Position numbers and translations under genes: made by a program
Part shown: positions 8,321 through 17,588 of the stretch, piece by piece
Numbering within the stretch: position 1 is the first letter of the stretch
Layout of the letters: the number at the start of each line of letters is the position of its first letter
Notes under the pieces: generated by a model
The model's database searches: none
What the model was told of the DNA's origin: nothing
The model's input: the letters and a program-made list of their open reading frames with translations, nothing else
Origin: Devosia yakushimensis
GTDB taxonomy: Bacteria; Pseudomonadota; Alphaproteobacteria; Rhizobiales; Devosiaceae
Assembly: GCF_030159855.1 (NCBI RefSeq)
Contig: NZ_BSNG01000001.1
Span: 372,001 to 436,000, forward strand
Direction of reading: 5' to 3'
DNA length: 64,000 bases

Positions 8321-9387
8321 TGCGCCTGCTCATTGCCATGCTGCTGTTTTTGGGCGCCGCGCCGGCCATGGCGCAGGAGCTGACCACCAGTGCGGTGATG
8401 GCCAATGCGGTCGAGCAGGTGATCCGGCCGGGCTTTACCGAATTGCGCAACGAGGCGCATGGCCTGGTCGACGCCATGGGCGCATTTTGCGCGGAGCCAT
8501 CGGCGGATGCGCAGGCGCTGGCGCAGGACCGGTTTGGCCGGACCGCGACGGCCTATGGAAGAGTGGAATTTATTCGTATCGGGCCGCTGATGGAGGACAA
8601 TCGCAGCGACCGGCTGCTGTTCTGGCCCGACCGCAAGGGGATTGCCCTGCGGCAGGTGCAGGCGATTTTGGCCGATGAGGACGAGACGGCCACTTCGCTC
8701 GATACACTGCGGGGCAAGAGCGTTGCCGTGCAGGGGCTGACGGCGCTGGAATTCGTGCTGTTCGGCACTGGGGCAGAGACACTGGCCGGAGCCGAGGGAG
8801 CGTTCCGTTGCCGTTATGGCGCGGCCATTGCCGGCAATCTGGCCGCAATTGCCGATGAGCTGGCGGCGGGCTGGTATGCGCCCGATGGCACGGCGGCGCA
8901 TCTGATGGCGCCCAGCGCCGCTTATGCCGATTACCGCACCGAGACCGAGGCGCTCGAAGCGCTGGTGGGCTTGATCTCCCACGGCGTTGAGGGGGTGCGG
9001 GACACCCGCATCAATCCCTTTATCGCCCAGGGCGAGCGGGCGGCGGCGCCCAAGCAGGCGCTGTTCTGGCGCTCGGGGCTGACCATGGCCATGGCGCGGG
9101 CCAATGTGGAGGGGCTGGAAAAGCTCTTTACCGTTTCCGGCATGGCGCTGGTGGGCGGGGCCGCCGAGAGCGGGTTGGACAATTCGGTGCGCTTCGAATT
9201 TGCCAATGCCAAGCGGGCCATTAGCCTGGTGACGGGACCGGTGGATGAGGCGGTGGCCGACCCCAAAAAGGCTCAGGCGCTGGCCTATCTCGTCATCGTC
9301 ACCCAATCGCTGCAGACGCTGGTGGGCGAGCAATTGTCGGCGGCGCTGGGGCTGAGCGTCGGCTTTTCCTCGCTGGACGGAGACTGA
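8320..9387 (+). CDS. Second imelysin-family periplasmic protein
   Basis: 355 residues starting at the ATG overlapping the previous stop. Signal peptide cleavage is expected near PAMAQE. The domain shows RFGRTATAYGRVEFIRIGP and LTALEFVLFG, equivalents of the imelysin conserved blocks, but the HxxE motif is reduced: the position reads GLTALEF, with Leu-Thr in place of the His region. It is thus a diverged paralogue of the gene at 5331 rather than a duplicate. Tight coupling to the DUF1111 and DUF1513 genes implies one functional unit in iron handling. Confidence 0.82.
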   Translation: MRLLIAMLLFLGAAPAMAQELTTSAVMANAVEQVIRPGFTELRNEAHGLVDAMGAFCAEPSADAQALAQDRFGRTATAYGRVEFIRIGPLMEDNRSDRLLFWPDRKGIALRQVQAILADEDETATSLDTLRGKSVAVQGLTALEFVLFGTGAETLAGAEGAFRCRYGAAIAGNLAAIADELAAGWYAPDGTAAHLMAPSAAYADYRTETEALEALVGLISHGVEGVRDTRINPFIAQGERAAAPKQALFWRSGLTMAMARANVEGLEKLFTVSGMALVGGAAESGLDNSVRFEFANAKRAISLVTGPVDEAVADPKKAQALAYLVIVTQSLQTLVGEQLSAALGLSVGFSSLDGD

Positions 9388-9389
9388 CC

Positions 9390-10481
9390 ATGTGGCAGCG
9401 GCGGGCATTCCTCAAGGCGGCGGGCGCGGGCTTTGCGGCGAGCCTCTTGCCGCGTCAATTGCTGGCGCTGGAGCGTAACGAGCTGGTGTTTGCCAGTTCG
9501 GTGCAGACCAGCGCGGGAAAATATGGCGCGGTGCTTATGGGCGAGCGTGGCGATGTCATTTCCCAGATCGCCCTGCCCGATCGCGGGCACGATATTACCA
9601 TCAGCGCCGAAGCGGGGCGGGGTGTGGTCTTTGCGCGGCAGCCGGGAACCTTTGCCGTGGTGTTCGATCCGGCTGGCCGGGAGGCCCCGGTGACGCTGAC
9701 CAGCATCGAGGGGCGGCATTTCTTCGGCCATGGCGTGTTCTCACCCGATGGCAGGCTGCTCTACGCCACGGAAAGCGATTTCGAGGCGGCCAGGGGCGTG
9801 ATCGGCATCTATGACGCGACCGATGGCTATAAGCGCGTGGGAGAATTTCCCACCTATGGCACGGGCCCGCATGAAATGCTGCTGATGCCCGATGGGGTGA
9901 CCTTCGTGGTGGCCAATGGTGGCATCGAGACCCATCCCGATTACGGCCGGGCGGAGCTCAATCTCGATACGATGGACCCCTCGGTGGTCTTTATCGACCG
10001 GCGCGATGGGCATCTCATCGGGCAATTGCGGCTTGAAAGCGGGCTGCATCAGCTTTCGATCCGGCACATGGCCGTGGATGCGCGTGGCCGGGCGTGGTTC
10101 GGCTGCCAATATAAGGGCGCGCCAAGCGACAGCCCGCAATTGGTGGGCTATGCGACGGCCGATGGGGAAATCCGGCTGATCGAATTGCCGATCGATACGC
10201 TGCGCGACCTGCGCAATTATGTCGGCTCGGTTGCCGTCTCGGCCGATGGCGGTACCGTGGCGGTGTCCTCGCCGGAGGGGGATCTTCTGGTAGCAATCGA
10301 TGCCGAAGGGGGCCGGCCTGTGCTGGTCGAAACCCTGCGCAATGGCTGTGGGCTGGCGGCGGATGGGTCGGGGTTCGTGGCCACCAGCGGCATGGGCGAA
10401 ATGATCGGCATTGCCGGGGCCGAGCGCGACCGGCAGAAGTTCGATTTTTCGTTTGATAATCATATGTTGCGGGTGGGGTAG
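9390..10481 (+). CDS. DUF1513 predicted beta-propeller, Tat/Sec exported
   Basis: 363 residues, two bases after the preceding stop. The N-terminus MWQRRAFLKAAGAGFAASLL is twin-arginine-like. The body has repeated blade-like segments: GEFPTYGTGPHEMLLMPDG, VVANGGIETHPDYGRAELN and VGSVAVSADGGTVAVSSPEG, as in DUF1513 seven-blade propellers. No catalytic residues can be assigned. It closes the imelysin/DUF1111 operon; families in the same order are known from iron-regulated loci, so a binding or assembly role in periplasmic iron uptake is likely. Confidence 0.82.
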   Translation: MWQRRAFLKAAGAGFAASLLPRQLLALERNELVFASSVQTSAGKYGAVLMGERGDVISQIALPDRGHDITISAEAGRGVVFARQPGTFAVVFDPAGREAPVTLTSIEGRHFFGHGVFSPDGRLLYATESDFEAARGVIGIYDATDGYKRVGEFPTYGTGPHEMLLMPDGVTFVVANGGIETHPDYGRAELNLDTMDPSVVFIDRRDGHLIGQLRLESGLHQLSIRHMAVDARGRAWFGCQYKGAPSDSPQLVGYATADGEIRLIELPIDTLRDLRNYVGSVAVSADGGTVAVSSPEGDLLVAIDAEGGRPVLVETLRNGCGLAADGSGFVATSGMGEMIGIAGAERDRQKFDFSFDNHMLRVG

Positions 10482-10492
10482 GGGGCAAACCT

Positions 10493-11005
10493 ATGCGGTC
10501 AGATTTGTTGATCCGCCCCGAACGTGCCGGGGATGAAGACGCTATCCACGATCTGACGGTAAGTGCCTTTGAGCCAATGTCGTTCAGCGACGGCTCGGAA
10601 GCGCTGATCATCCGCGCATTGCGCAGGTCGGGCCAATTGTCCCTGTCGCTCGTTGCGCAGCTGGATGACAGGATCGTCGGACACGTCGCGTTTTCTCCCG
10701 TGACCATTGACGGCCTGCATGGCTGGTTTGGTCTGGGGCCCATTGCCGTTGAGCGCGCAATTCAGCGCTCCGGCACCGGACGGGCCTTGATTTCCTCCGG
10801 GCTTGCAACGCTAAGGGAGCGAGGGGCTGCCGGATGTGCTCTTATCGGGGACCCCGCTCTTTACAGCCGGTTTGGTTTCGAGAGCGACGGCAAGCTAACC
10901 TATGAAAACCTGCCAACTCATCTTGTTCAATGGATGCGCTTTTTTGGCCCTGCTCCGCAGGGGGAGCTGAAGTTCGCTTCTGCGTTTGAGGCTGGCAATT
11001 ACTAA
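10493..11005 (+). CDS. GNAT N-acetyltransferase, YhbS-like
   Basis: 170 residues, 11 bases after the DUF1513 gene, with AGGGGG upstream. The GNAT core is visible: LLIRPERAGDEDAIHDLT, VGHVAFSPVTI, the acetyl-CoA loop region GLGPIAVERAIQRSGTGRALI and a final GDPALYSRFGFE strand typical of YhbS-type proteins. The acceptor substrate is unknown. It may be read through from the iron operon, but functional linkage is not supported. Confidence 0.8.
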   Translation: MRSDLLIRPERAGDEDAIHDLTVSAFEPMSFSDGSEALIIRALRRSGQLSLSLVAQLDDRIVGHVAFSPVTIDGLHGWFGLGPIAVERAIQRSGTGRALISSGLATLRERGAAGCALIGDPALYSRFGFESDGKLTYENLPTHLVQWMRFFGPAPQGELKFASAFEAGNY

Positions 11006-11076
11006 ACTCGGTGGGGCGGGCCTTGATAGCTGGCTCGCATGGCATGCATTATGGACATTGACCCAGGAACCGAACA

Positions 11077-11472
11077 TTGACGCTTCCCGCATCCGAGAAC
11101 GTTCGCTTTCAATTTGCCACGCAACGGCCAAGGGATGATGGCTGCGGTCTATTCGTGTTGCAGATGCTGACGGGCAGGCCTTATGAGCAACTTGCCGGCA
11201 TGATCGATTGGGGTGTTCGGACCAATCACTACACTACATGGAAGGAATTGCGCGGGGTCTTGGCCGAGCTGGAATGGAGCACCGGCGAATTGCGCGCGGC
11301 GGAGAAATGGGACGACATTGGCGGGGTGGCGATAGTTCACGTCCAAGGTGACCATTTCATCCTTTATGACGCCGACAACGGCGCCTTTTATGATCCTGGT
11401 CAGCCCAAAGGTCCCGCCGTCGAGAGCAGCCTCATCCCCATGAGCTACCTGCCGGTGCGCCTGCCAAAGTGA
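11077..11472 (+). CDS. Orphan C39-like (papain-fold) cysteine peptidase domain protein
   Basis: 131 residues from TTG at 11077, chosen because AGGAA lies eight bases upstream and in-frame ATG codons further up run into a stop. Gln16 precedes RDDGCGLFVLQML with Cys23, and His93 sits in VQGDHFILYDADNGAFYDPG with Asp98 or Asp107 nearby. This Gln-Cys...His...Asp order is that of C39-like domains that process double-glycine leaders. There is no signal peptide, membrane domain or ABC partner, and no peptide precursor was seen next door. It may be an intracellular peptidase or an inactive binder. Confidence 0.6.
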   Translation: MTLPASENVRFQFATQRPRDDGCGLFVLQMLTGRPYEQLAGMIDWGVRTNHYTTWKELRGVLAELEWSTGELRAAEKWDDIGGVAIVHVQGDHFILYDADNGAFYDPGQPKGPAVESSLIPMSYLPVRLPK

Positions 11473-11513
11473 GCCGGGAACCTCTGTTTGCGGCCCGGGA
11501 GACCTGGCATATT

Positions 11514-12008
11514 TCAGACCGCCCTTTGCAAGCGCGCGACCAGAAACCCTCCCATCAGCGCATCCTCGCCCACCCGCTCAAATTCCGCATCGCGATAAAC
11601 CTGCACAAGCCGGGGACGTGGCGCGCAGTCGAGCCGCAGAAATTTCAGGCCTTTTTGGGCTGCATGTTGCGCGGCCCAATCGATGAGCTGCCGGGCAAAG
11701 CCCCGTCCGGCAAAGGCGCGGTCCACGGCGATCTTGTGGAGATAGAGCGCTTCGCCGGGCAGGGCTTCAGGCCAAAAGGCATCGTCGCTCTCCTCCATAT
11801 AGAGGCAGCCGGCAATATCTTCGTCGACGGTGAGGACGAGGATTTCAGATCGCTGCGCCTTGGCGGAAATGTCGATCAGCTTGAAGCTCGATGCCGGCCA
11901 CAACTTGCCTGGTCCGTCGGTTTCGAGCCAAAGGGCGACGGATTGGAGGAGCTTGAGGATTGCGGCGGCGTCGCTTTCGGTCGCTAGCCGGATTGTTGTT
12001 TCCGTCAT
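11514..12008 (-). CDS. GNAT N-acetyltransferase
   Basis: 164 residues from ATG at 12008, preceded by AAGGGCC. Motifs are TIRLATESDAAAILKLL, AGCLYMEES, then YLHKIAVDRAFAGRGFARQLIDWA, the acetyl-CoA binding stretch (R-G-F-A at the pyrophosphate loop), and LDCAPRPRLVQVYRDAEFERVG. Substrate unknown. A longer frame to 12059 starts inside a family C repeat and is not used. It converges with the C39-like gene. Confidence 0.8.
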   Translation of the reverse strand: MTETTIRLATESDAAAILKLLQSVALWLETDGPGKLWPASSFKLIDISAKAQRSEILVLTVDEDIAGCLYMEESDDAFWPEALPGEALYLHKIAVDRAFAGRGFARQLIDWAAQHAAQKGLKFLRLDCAPRPRLVQVYRDAEFERVGEDALMGGFLVARLQRAV

Positions 12009-12030
12009 GTGGAGGCCCTTGCAGGTAAAC

Positions 12031-12059
12031 AGAGGTTCCCGCTTTCGCGGGAATGACAT
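12031..12059. repeat. Family C half-repeat
   Basis: AGGTTCCCGCTTTCGCGGGAA followed by TGACAT, identical to the right arm of the 18641-18710 element. It lies between two minus-strand genes and supplies a false in-frame start for the GNAT gene. Confidence 0.7.
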
Positions 12060-12077
12060 TGTGGGTGGGCGGAGCGC

Positions 12078-12680
12078 TCAGACGCCCCGGCCCTTGACCA
12101 GATAGTCCGCCCGGCTGCGTGGGTTGGTTTGCAGATAGAGTTCGACGCTGGGCATGAACAGATTGCGCCATTCGTGCTCCCAATCGCCGACGCCGCGGGC
12201 GAGGGCGGCGGTGAGGGTGGTTGAGGGGGCGCTTTCCACCCATAGGCGCAGATCGTAGAGCGGGATCAGGTCCGGATGAAGGGAGGAGACGCCTTCCACG
12301 ATGACCGGCTGGTTACGGGTGATGGTCCGGGCGGTGGGGCGGGCCTCGCCGGTGGTCCAATCATAGGGGTGGTAGGTGCATTGGCCGGTTTCGGCCAGGG
12401 TCGTTACCGCGTGCAGAAAATCGTCGTAGCGGAAATAGGCGAAGGGGAAGGCTGGCTGGGCTTTGCCGCGCCAGTCCTGTTCCGGCAGGACGAATTCGTC
12501 GAGCCAGAGGATTTCGGCGCCGATGGCCGGGGCGATCCTGTCGGCCAGCGTGGTCTTGCCGCTGACCGGCAGGCCGTCAATGGCGATGAAGCGGGCGCTG
12601 GTGGCGGCGGCGAGGGTTATGGCTTGAGTGAAGTCGAGAGGGGTGGGGCCGCGGCTCGACCCGGAAGTTTCCTCGTTCAT
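12078..12680 (-). CDS. Uridine-kinase-like P-loop NTPase
   Basis: 200 residues. The Walker A motif GLPVSGKTT lies near residues 36-44; ILWLDEFVLPEQDW follows, and YDDFLHAV and YHPYDWTTGE resemble the substrate lid of uridine kinase/phosphoribulokinase proteins. The QPVIVEGVSSLHPDL strand fits the family's second acidic site. It probably phosphorylates a small hydroxylated substrate; uridine is only one option. It ends 69 bases before the GNAT start and could be its upstream operon partner. Confidence 0.7.
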   Translation of the reverse strand: MNEETSGSSRGPTPLDFTQAITLAAATSARFIAIDGLPVSGKTTLADRIAPAIGAEILWLDEFVLPEQDWRGKAQPAFPFAYFRYDDFLHAVTTLAETGQCTYHPYDWTTGEARPTARTITRNQPVIVEGVSSLHPDLIPLYDLRLWVESAPSTTLTAALARGVGDWEHEWRNLFMPSVELYLQTNPRSRADYLVKGRGV

Positions 12681-12715
12681 CTGTGCTTCCCCGACATGCA
12701 GCAGCGTAGCACTAC

Positions 12716-12862
12716 GTCATTCCCGCGCAGGCGGGAATCCACTCTTTATCAACGCGCCGTGGCCTGAAGAATGGATTCCCGCCTGCGCGGGAATGACGTG
12801 GTGGGTGGGGAAGCTGCGGGTGCCACAAGCTCGTCCCCGCCTGCGCAGGAATGATGTCGTGG
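12716..12862. repeat. Cluster of family C palindromes
   Basis: Three arms: GTCATTCCCGCGCAGGCGGG at about 12717, its complement CCCGCCTGCGCGGGAATGAC at 12779-12798, and a third degenerate arm CCCCGCCTGCGCAGGAATGA at 12836-12855. This fills the space between the P-loop gene and thuR; no gene was seen in it. Confidence 0.8.
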
Positions 12863-12880
12863 TTGGGGGTGGCGGAGCGT

Positions 12881-13903
12881 CTATTGGGCAGTTGGCGCCG
12901 GGCCCGAACTCTCCCGCAGGACCAGTTCCACCGGCCAGAGTTCGTGGACGTCTTCGACCGGTTTGCCGCCCAGGATGTGCAGGATCAGTTCGGCGACGCG
13001 CATGCCGGCCTGGCGCATGGAGGAGCGGGTGGTGGACATGGTGGGGTACATGTTGTCGGCGTTGAGATAGGGGAAGACGTCGTCATGGGCGATCATGGAA
13101 ATGTCCTTGCCCAAGACGAATCCCGCCTGCCGGATGGCGCGGAAAATGCCCAAAGCGGTCATCATCGAGCCGGCGAGGAAGGCGGTGGGATGGGGGCGCA
13201 GCTCGAGCATGGCCTGGGCCATGCGGAAGGCGACTTCGTCGGTGAAGACCGAATTGCCCATCAGGGCGGGATCGAAGGGCACGCCGCGGGCCGAGAGGGC
13301 GGCGAGATAGCCGATTTCGCGGTGCTCGGCAAAGGTGCGACCCTTGATGCCGTTGAGCAAGGCAATGCGGCGATGGCCCAGATCGAGCAAATGGCTGGTG
13401 GCGCGCTCGACCGCGCCGGTATTGTCGATATCGAGCCAGGCCACGGGCTTGCCGATATTGGTGCGGCCATGCAGCACGAAGGGCACTTTGAGATCGAGCA
13501 GCAATTCGGCGCGCTCGTCGCGCAGGGTGGGGGAGTGAAGGATGAAGGCATCGACCTTCTGGCTGGCGGCGCCGCGCTTATAGGCGGCCACTTCATCCTC
13601 GTAGGTCTCGACGGTGGTGAGGAGAATGTCGATCTCCTCATCGGCCAGCCGCTCGCCGACGCCGCCGAGAAATTCGCTGGTATGAGGACCGAATTCATAG
13701 GAGCCGCGCAGCACCATGCCGATGGCGCCCGAGCGCCCGGTGGCCAGGCGCAGCGCGCTGGCATTGGGCCGATAGCCCAGGCGCTGGGCGGTTTCGGCGA
13801 CGCGCCGGCGCGTCGCCTCGTTGACTTCGGGATAGCCATTGAGCGCGCGGCTGACAGTGGTTTGCGACAGGCCGAGATGTTCGGCGAGGTCTTTCAGTCT
13901 CAT
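12881..13903 (-). CDS. thuR: LacI-family regulator of the thu operon (ThuR)
   Basis: 340 residues from ATG at 13903. The N-terminal helix-turn-helix is MRLKDLAEHLGLSQTTVSRA followed by NGYPEVNEATRRRVAETA and the hinge helix region RPNASALRLATGRSG. The remainder is a periplasmic-binding-like effector domain (PFVLHGRTNIGKPVAWLDIDN, DISMIAHDD). It diverges from thuEFGKAB across a 488-base region with LacI-type palindromes, which is the placement of ThuR in rhizobia, a repressor relieved by trehalose, maltose or sucrose. A longer frame to 13975 lacks support. Confidence 0.82.
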   Translation of the reverse strand: MRLKDLAEHLGLSQTTVSRALNGYPEVNEATRRRVAETAQRLGYRPNASALRLATGRSGAIGMVLRGSYEFGPHTSEFLGGVGERLADEEIDILLTTVETYEDEVAAYKRGAASQKVDAFILHSPTLRDERAELLLDLKVPFVLHGRTNIGKPVAWLDIDNTGAVERATSHLLDLGHRRIALLNGIKGRTFAEHREIGYLAALSARGVPFDPALMGNSVFTDEVAFRMAQAMLELRPHPTAFLAGSMMTALGIFRAIRQAGFVLGKDISMIAHDDVFPYLNADNMYPTMSTTRSSMRQAGMRVAELILHILGGKPVEDVHELWPVELVLRESSGPAPTAQ

Positions 13904-13996
13904 TGGCGTTCTGGCCCGGAGCGATAATACGGCAGCCCGGCGCGGATAAATCCGGCACAAAGCCTTAAGCCGCACAGGCTTTAGGGCGAGCAGGCC

Positions 13997-14051
13997 GCTT
14001 TGAACAGCGGTTCCCGCAATCCTCCTCCATATCCATTCAAAGCGATTTCAA
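13997..14051. promoter_or_regulatory. Candidate ThuR half-site and imperfect operator
   Basis: GCTTTGAA at 13997-14004 is a half-site, and TTCAAAGCGATTTCAA at 14036-14051 matches the perfect operator at 14252 in its left half and diverges in the right. Both lie close to the thuR start and may serve its own control. The rest of 13904-14251 is AT-richer and holds no convincing gene. Confidence 0.5.
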
Positions 14052-14218
14052 ATTTTGATGCAAGAGAGCATTTTTACGCCGGTTTGGATGAGGTGCGTAC
14101 ATCAGGTGTCGGAAGGTGTAAACGCGGCCTTAAAATGTCTGACTTCTGTAACATATTGATATTACTTAGTATTTTTTTCATCACCCGCTAAAGCCGTGAG
14201 AATCTGACTTGCGGCTGC

Positions 14219-14224
14219 TTGACA
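14219..14224 (+). promoter_or_regulatory. Possible -35 hexamer of the thuE promoter
   Basis: TTGACA matches the sigma-70 -35 exactly. The -10 at 17-base spacing (14242-14247, TTGTTT) is weak, so the assignment is tentative. The strong operator begins 27 bases downstream of the hexamer. Confidence 0.35.
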
Positions 14225-14251
14225 GATGTTCGGCCCTCTGGTTGTTTTTCA

Positions 14252-14267
14252 TTCAAAGCGCTTTGAA
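14252..14267. promoter_or_regulatory. Perfect LacI-family operator upstream of thuE
   Basis: TTCAAAGC|GCTTTGAA is a perfect 16-base palindrome with the central CG that LacI/GalR hinge helices recognise. It lies 124 bases before thuE and just downstream of a TTGACA hexamer, placing it to block the promoter. Confidence 0.75.
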
Positions 14268-14391
14268 AGCTTTGCGGTTTGAGCCGCTGCCGAGGCGCTT
14301 TTGGGGGGAGGATTTCAGGCTGGACCGGCGCGCCAGGCGCGGGGCTGGTTGGCCTGCCTCCTCATGGATGGTTTCATTCGGGAGGAAAGTA

Positions 14392-15660
14392 ATGAAAATC
14401 AACACATTGCTCGCTGGTTTGCTGACGAGCGTGACGCTGGTGGTGGGCTCGGCCCAGGCCGCAGAATTGTCGATCGTGTCGGGTGATACCGGCAATGGTC
14501 TGGCATTCCTGCGCAGCCAGCTTGACAAGTTTGAAGCGGAAACCGGCAACAAGGTGACCGTGGTGCCGATGCCGTCCTCGACCTCGGACCAGTTCGGCCA
14601 GTATCGTCTGTGGCTCGCCGCGGGCAATACCGATATCGACGTCTACCAGACCGACGTGATCTGGGCGCCCCAGCTGGCCGATCAGTTCCTCGACCTGACC
14701 GATGCGGCCAAGGATGTGGTGGGCGCGCACTTCCCCTCGATCATCGAGTCGCAGACCGTGGATGGGAAGCTCGTTGCCCTGCCGGCCTTTACCGACGCGC
14801 CGGCCCTGTTCTACCGCAAGGATCTGCTCGAAAAGTACAACAAGCCCGTTCCCACCACCTGGGAAGAAATGGCCGCCACCGCCAAGGAAGTCATGGATGG
14901 CGAGCGCGCTGCCGGCAATGCCGAAATGTGGGGCTTCGTGTTCCAGGGCAATGCCTATGAAGGGCTGACCTGCGATGCGCTCGAATGGGTCAAGTCCAAT
15001 GGCGGCGGGCAGATCGTCGAGGCCGATGGCACGATTTCGATCAACAATCCGCAGGCTGCTGCCGCTATCGATCGCGCCGCAACCTGGATCGGCACCATCT
15101 CGCCGGAAGGCAACCTGGCCTATCAGGAAGAAGAAAGCCGCGGCGTCTGGCAGCTGGGCAATTCGGTGTTCATGCGCAACTGGCCCTATGCCTATGCGCT
15201 GGGCAATGGCGATGACTCCCCGGTAAAGGGCAAGTTCGACGTGGCTCCGCTTCCCGCCGGTGACGGCGAAGGCGCTGGCTCGGCGGCAACGCTGGGCGGC
15301 TGGAATATCGCCGTTTCCAAGTACTCGCCCGATCCGGAAGAGGCGATCAAGCTCGCTCTGTTCCTGAGCTCGCCCGAAGTGCAGAAGGAACGCGCCATCA
15401 ACCAGTCGAACCTGCCCACCATCGAAGCGCTCTATGACGACGCCGATGTGCTGGCCGCTTCTCCGTTCATGGCCAATTGGAAGGAAATCTTCCAGAACGC
15501 GGTGCCGCGTCCGTCCGCGCCCACCAAGGTCAAGTATAACGAAGTGTCCTCGCTGTTCTGGAGCGCCGTTCACAATACGCTCTCGGGCAATGGCTCGGCC
15601 GCCGAGAACCTGGAAGTTCTCGAAGCCGACCTGTCCGATCTCAAGGGCGACGCCTGGTAA
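14392..15660 (+). CDS. thuE: Trehalose/disaccharide-binding protein (ThuE)
   Basis: 422 residues from ATG at 14392 with GGAGGAAAG directly upstream. The signal peptide runs to about GSAQAAE. The family-1 sugar-binding fold shows KFEAETGNKVTVVPMPSSTS, LAAGNTDIDVYQTDVIWAPQ, LPAFTDAPALFYRKDLLEKY and GVWQLGNSVFMRNWPYA. It is the first gene of the seven-gene-type thu set, followed by two permeases, an ATPase, ThuA and ThuB. In Sinorhizobium this importer handles trehalose, maltose and sucrose. The identification rests on operon order more than on ligand residues. Confidence 0.85.
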   Translation: MKINTLLAGLLTSVTLVVGSAQAAELSIVSGDTGNGLAFLRSQLDKFEAETGNKVTVVPMPSSTSDQFGQYRLWLAAGNTDIDVYQTDVIWAPQLADQFLDLTDAAKDVVGAHFPSIIESQTVDGKLVALPAFTDAPALFYRKDLLEKYNKPVPTTWEEMAATAKEVMDGERAAGNAEMWGFVFQGNAYEGLTCDALEWVKSNGGGQIVEADGTISINNPQAAAAIDRAATWIGTISPEGNLAYQEEESRGVWQLGNSVFMRNWPYAYALGNGDDSPVKGKFDVAPLPAGDGEGAGSAATLGGWNIAVSKYSPDPEEAIKLALFLSSPEVQKERAINQSNLPTIEALYDDADVLAASPFMANWKEIFQNAVPRPSAPTKVKYNEVSSLFWSAVHNTLSGNGSAAENLEVLEADLSDLKGDAW

Positions 15661-15679
15661 GACCTCCCGATAGCGCCAA

Positions 15680-15713
15680 GGCACGGGCGGCGGTTTGCCC
15701 CGCCGCCCGTGCC
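15680..15713 (+). other. Strong intercistronic stem-loop after thuE
   Basis: Arms 15680-15693 and 15700-15713 pair perfectly over 14 bases (GGCACGGGCGGCGG with its complement) around a six-base loop. No T-run follows, so it is less likely a terminator than a 3' stabilising structure that raises binding-protein mRNA over downstream mRNA. Confidence 0.8.
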
Positions 15714-15748
15714 GCATAAGGACATAAGGAAAACGGGAGGAGTAGGGG

Positions 15749-16728
15749 ATGGCGACCGATACCATCGCGACCGCGGGCACTGTTGGCAGGCCCAAGATCA
15801 AATCCGAATTGATGCAGCAAAGGGTGCGCGCTGCGCGCTGGTTCCTGCTGCCCATGATGATCGCGCTGGCCGTGGTGGCCGGCTGGCCGCTGCTTCGCTC
15901 GATCTATTTTTCATTCACCGATGCATCGCTGACCAATCTCTATGGCGCTGAATGGATCGGCATCGGCAATTACCTCACCTGGCGCACGCTCGATAGCGGC
16001 CGCACCATTTATCGGGGCCTGCTGGTCGATCCGGCGTGGTGGAACGCGGTGTGGAACACGGTGCGCTTCGCCTTCTGGTCGGTGCTGTGGGAAACCGTGC
16101 TGGGGATGATCGTCGCCCTGGTGCTCAATGCCGAATTCCGTGGGCGCGGTATTGTACGCGCGGCCATTCTCATTCCCTGGGCCATCCCGACCATTGTGTC
16201 GGCCCGCATGTGGAGCTGGATGCTCAACGACCAGTTCGGCATTCTCAACGATCTCGGGATGCGGCTGGGCCTGCTCAGCCAGAAGGTCGCCTGGACCGCC
16301 ACCGCCGAAACGGCGATGACCGCGGTGCTGGTGGTCGATATCTGGAAGACCACGCCGTTCATGGCGCTGCTGATCCTGGCGGGTCTGCAGATGATCCCCA
16401 AGGATATCTACGAAGCCGCCGAAATCGATGGCGTGCATCCGGTCAAGCAATTCTTCAAGATCACGCTGCCGCTGGTGCGTCCGGCGCTGATGGTGGCCAT
16501 CATCTTCCGCGTGCTCGATGCGCTGCGCATTTTCGACCTGATCTATGTGCTGACGCCCAATAGCGCGGCGACCAAAACCATGTCGGTGCTGGCGCGCGAG
16601 AACCTGTTCGATTTCGACAAGTTCGCCTATGGCTCGGCGCAATCGACGCTGCTGTTCCTGATCATCGCCGCCTTCACCATTCTCTATATCTGGCTGGGCA
16701 AGGTGAATTTCGACGGGGGAGACCGCTA

Positions 16729-16729
<1 letters not shown>
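15749..16729 (+). CDS. thuF: Sugar ABC permease (ThuF)
   Basis: 326 residues, six predicted membrane spans, with MalF-type EAA loop EAAEIDGVHPVKQFFKITLP. GGGAGGAG lies upstream of the ATG. The stop overlaps the next start by one base (TAATG). It pairs with ThuG in the MalFGK2-type complex. Confidence 0.88.
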
Positions 16730-17574
<845 letters not shown>

Positions 17575-17588
17575 GGGGAGTTACCACA

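Noticed and set aside
12700..12870. Array of GTCATTCCCGCG repeats as a possible CRISPR
   Set aside because: Arms are inverted, not direct, spacers are unequal, and the same palindrome occurs singly across the window.
14000..14191. 63-residue frame in the thuR-thuE gap
   Set aside because: It overlaps the operator region, has no ribosome site and shows no domain; regulatory DNA is the better reading.
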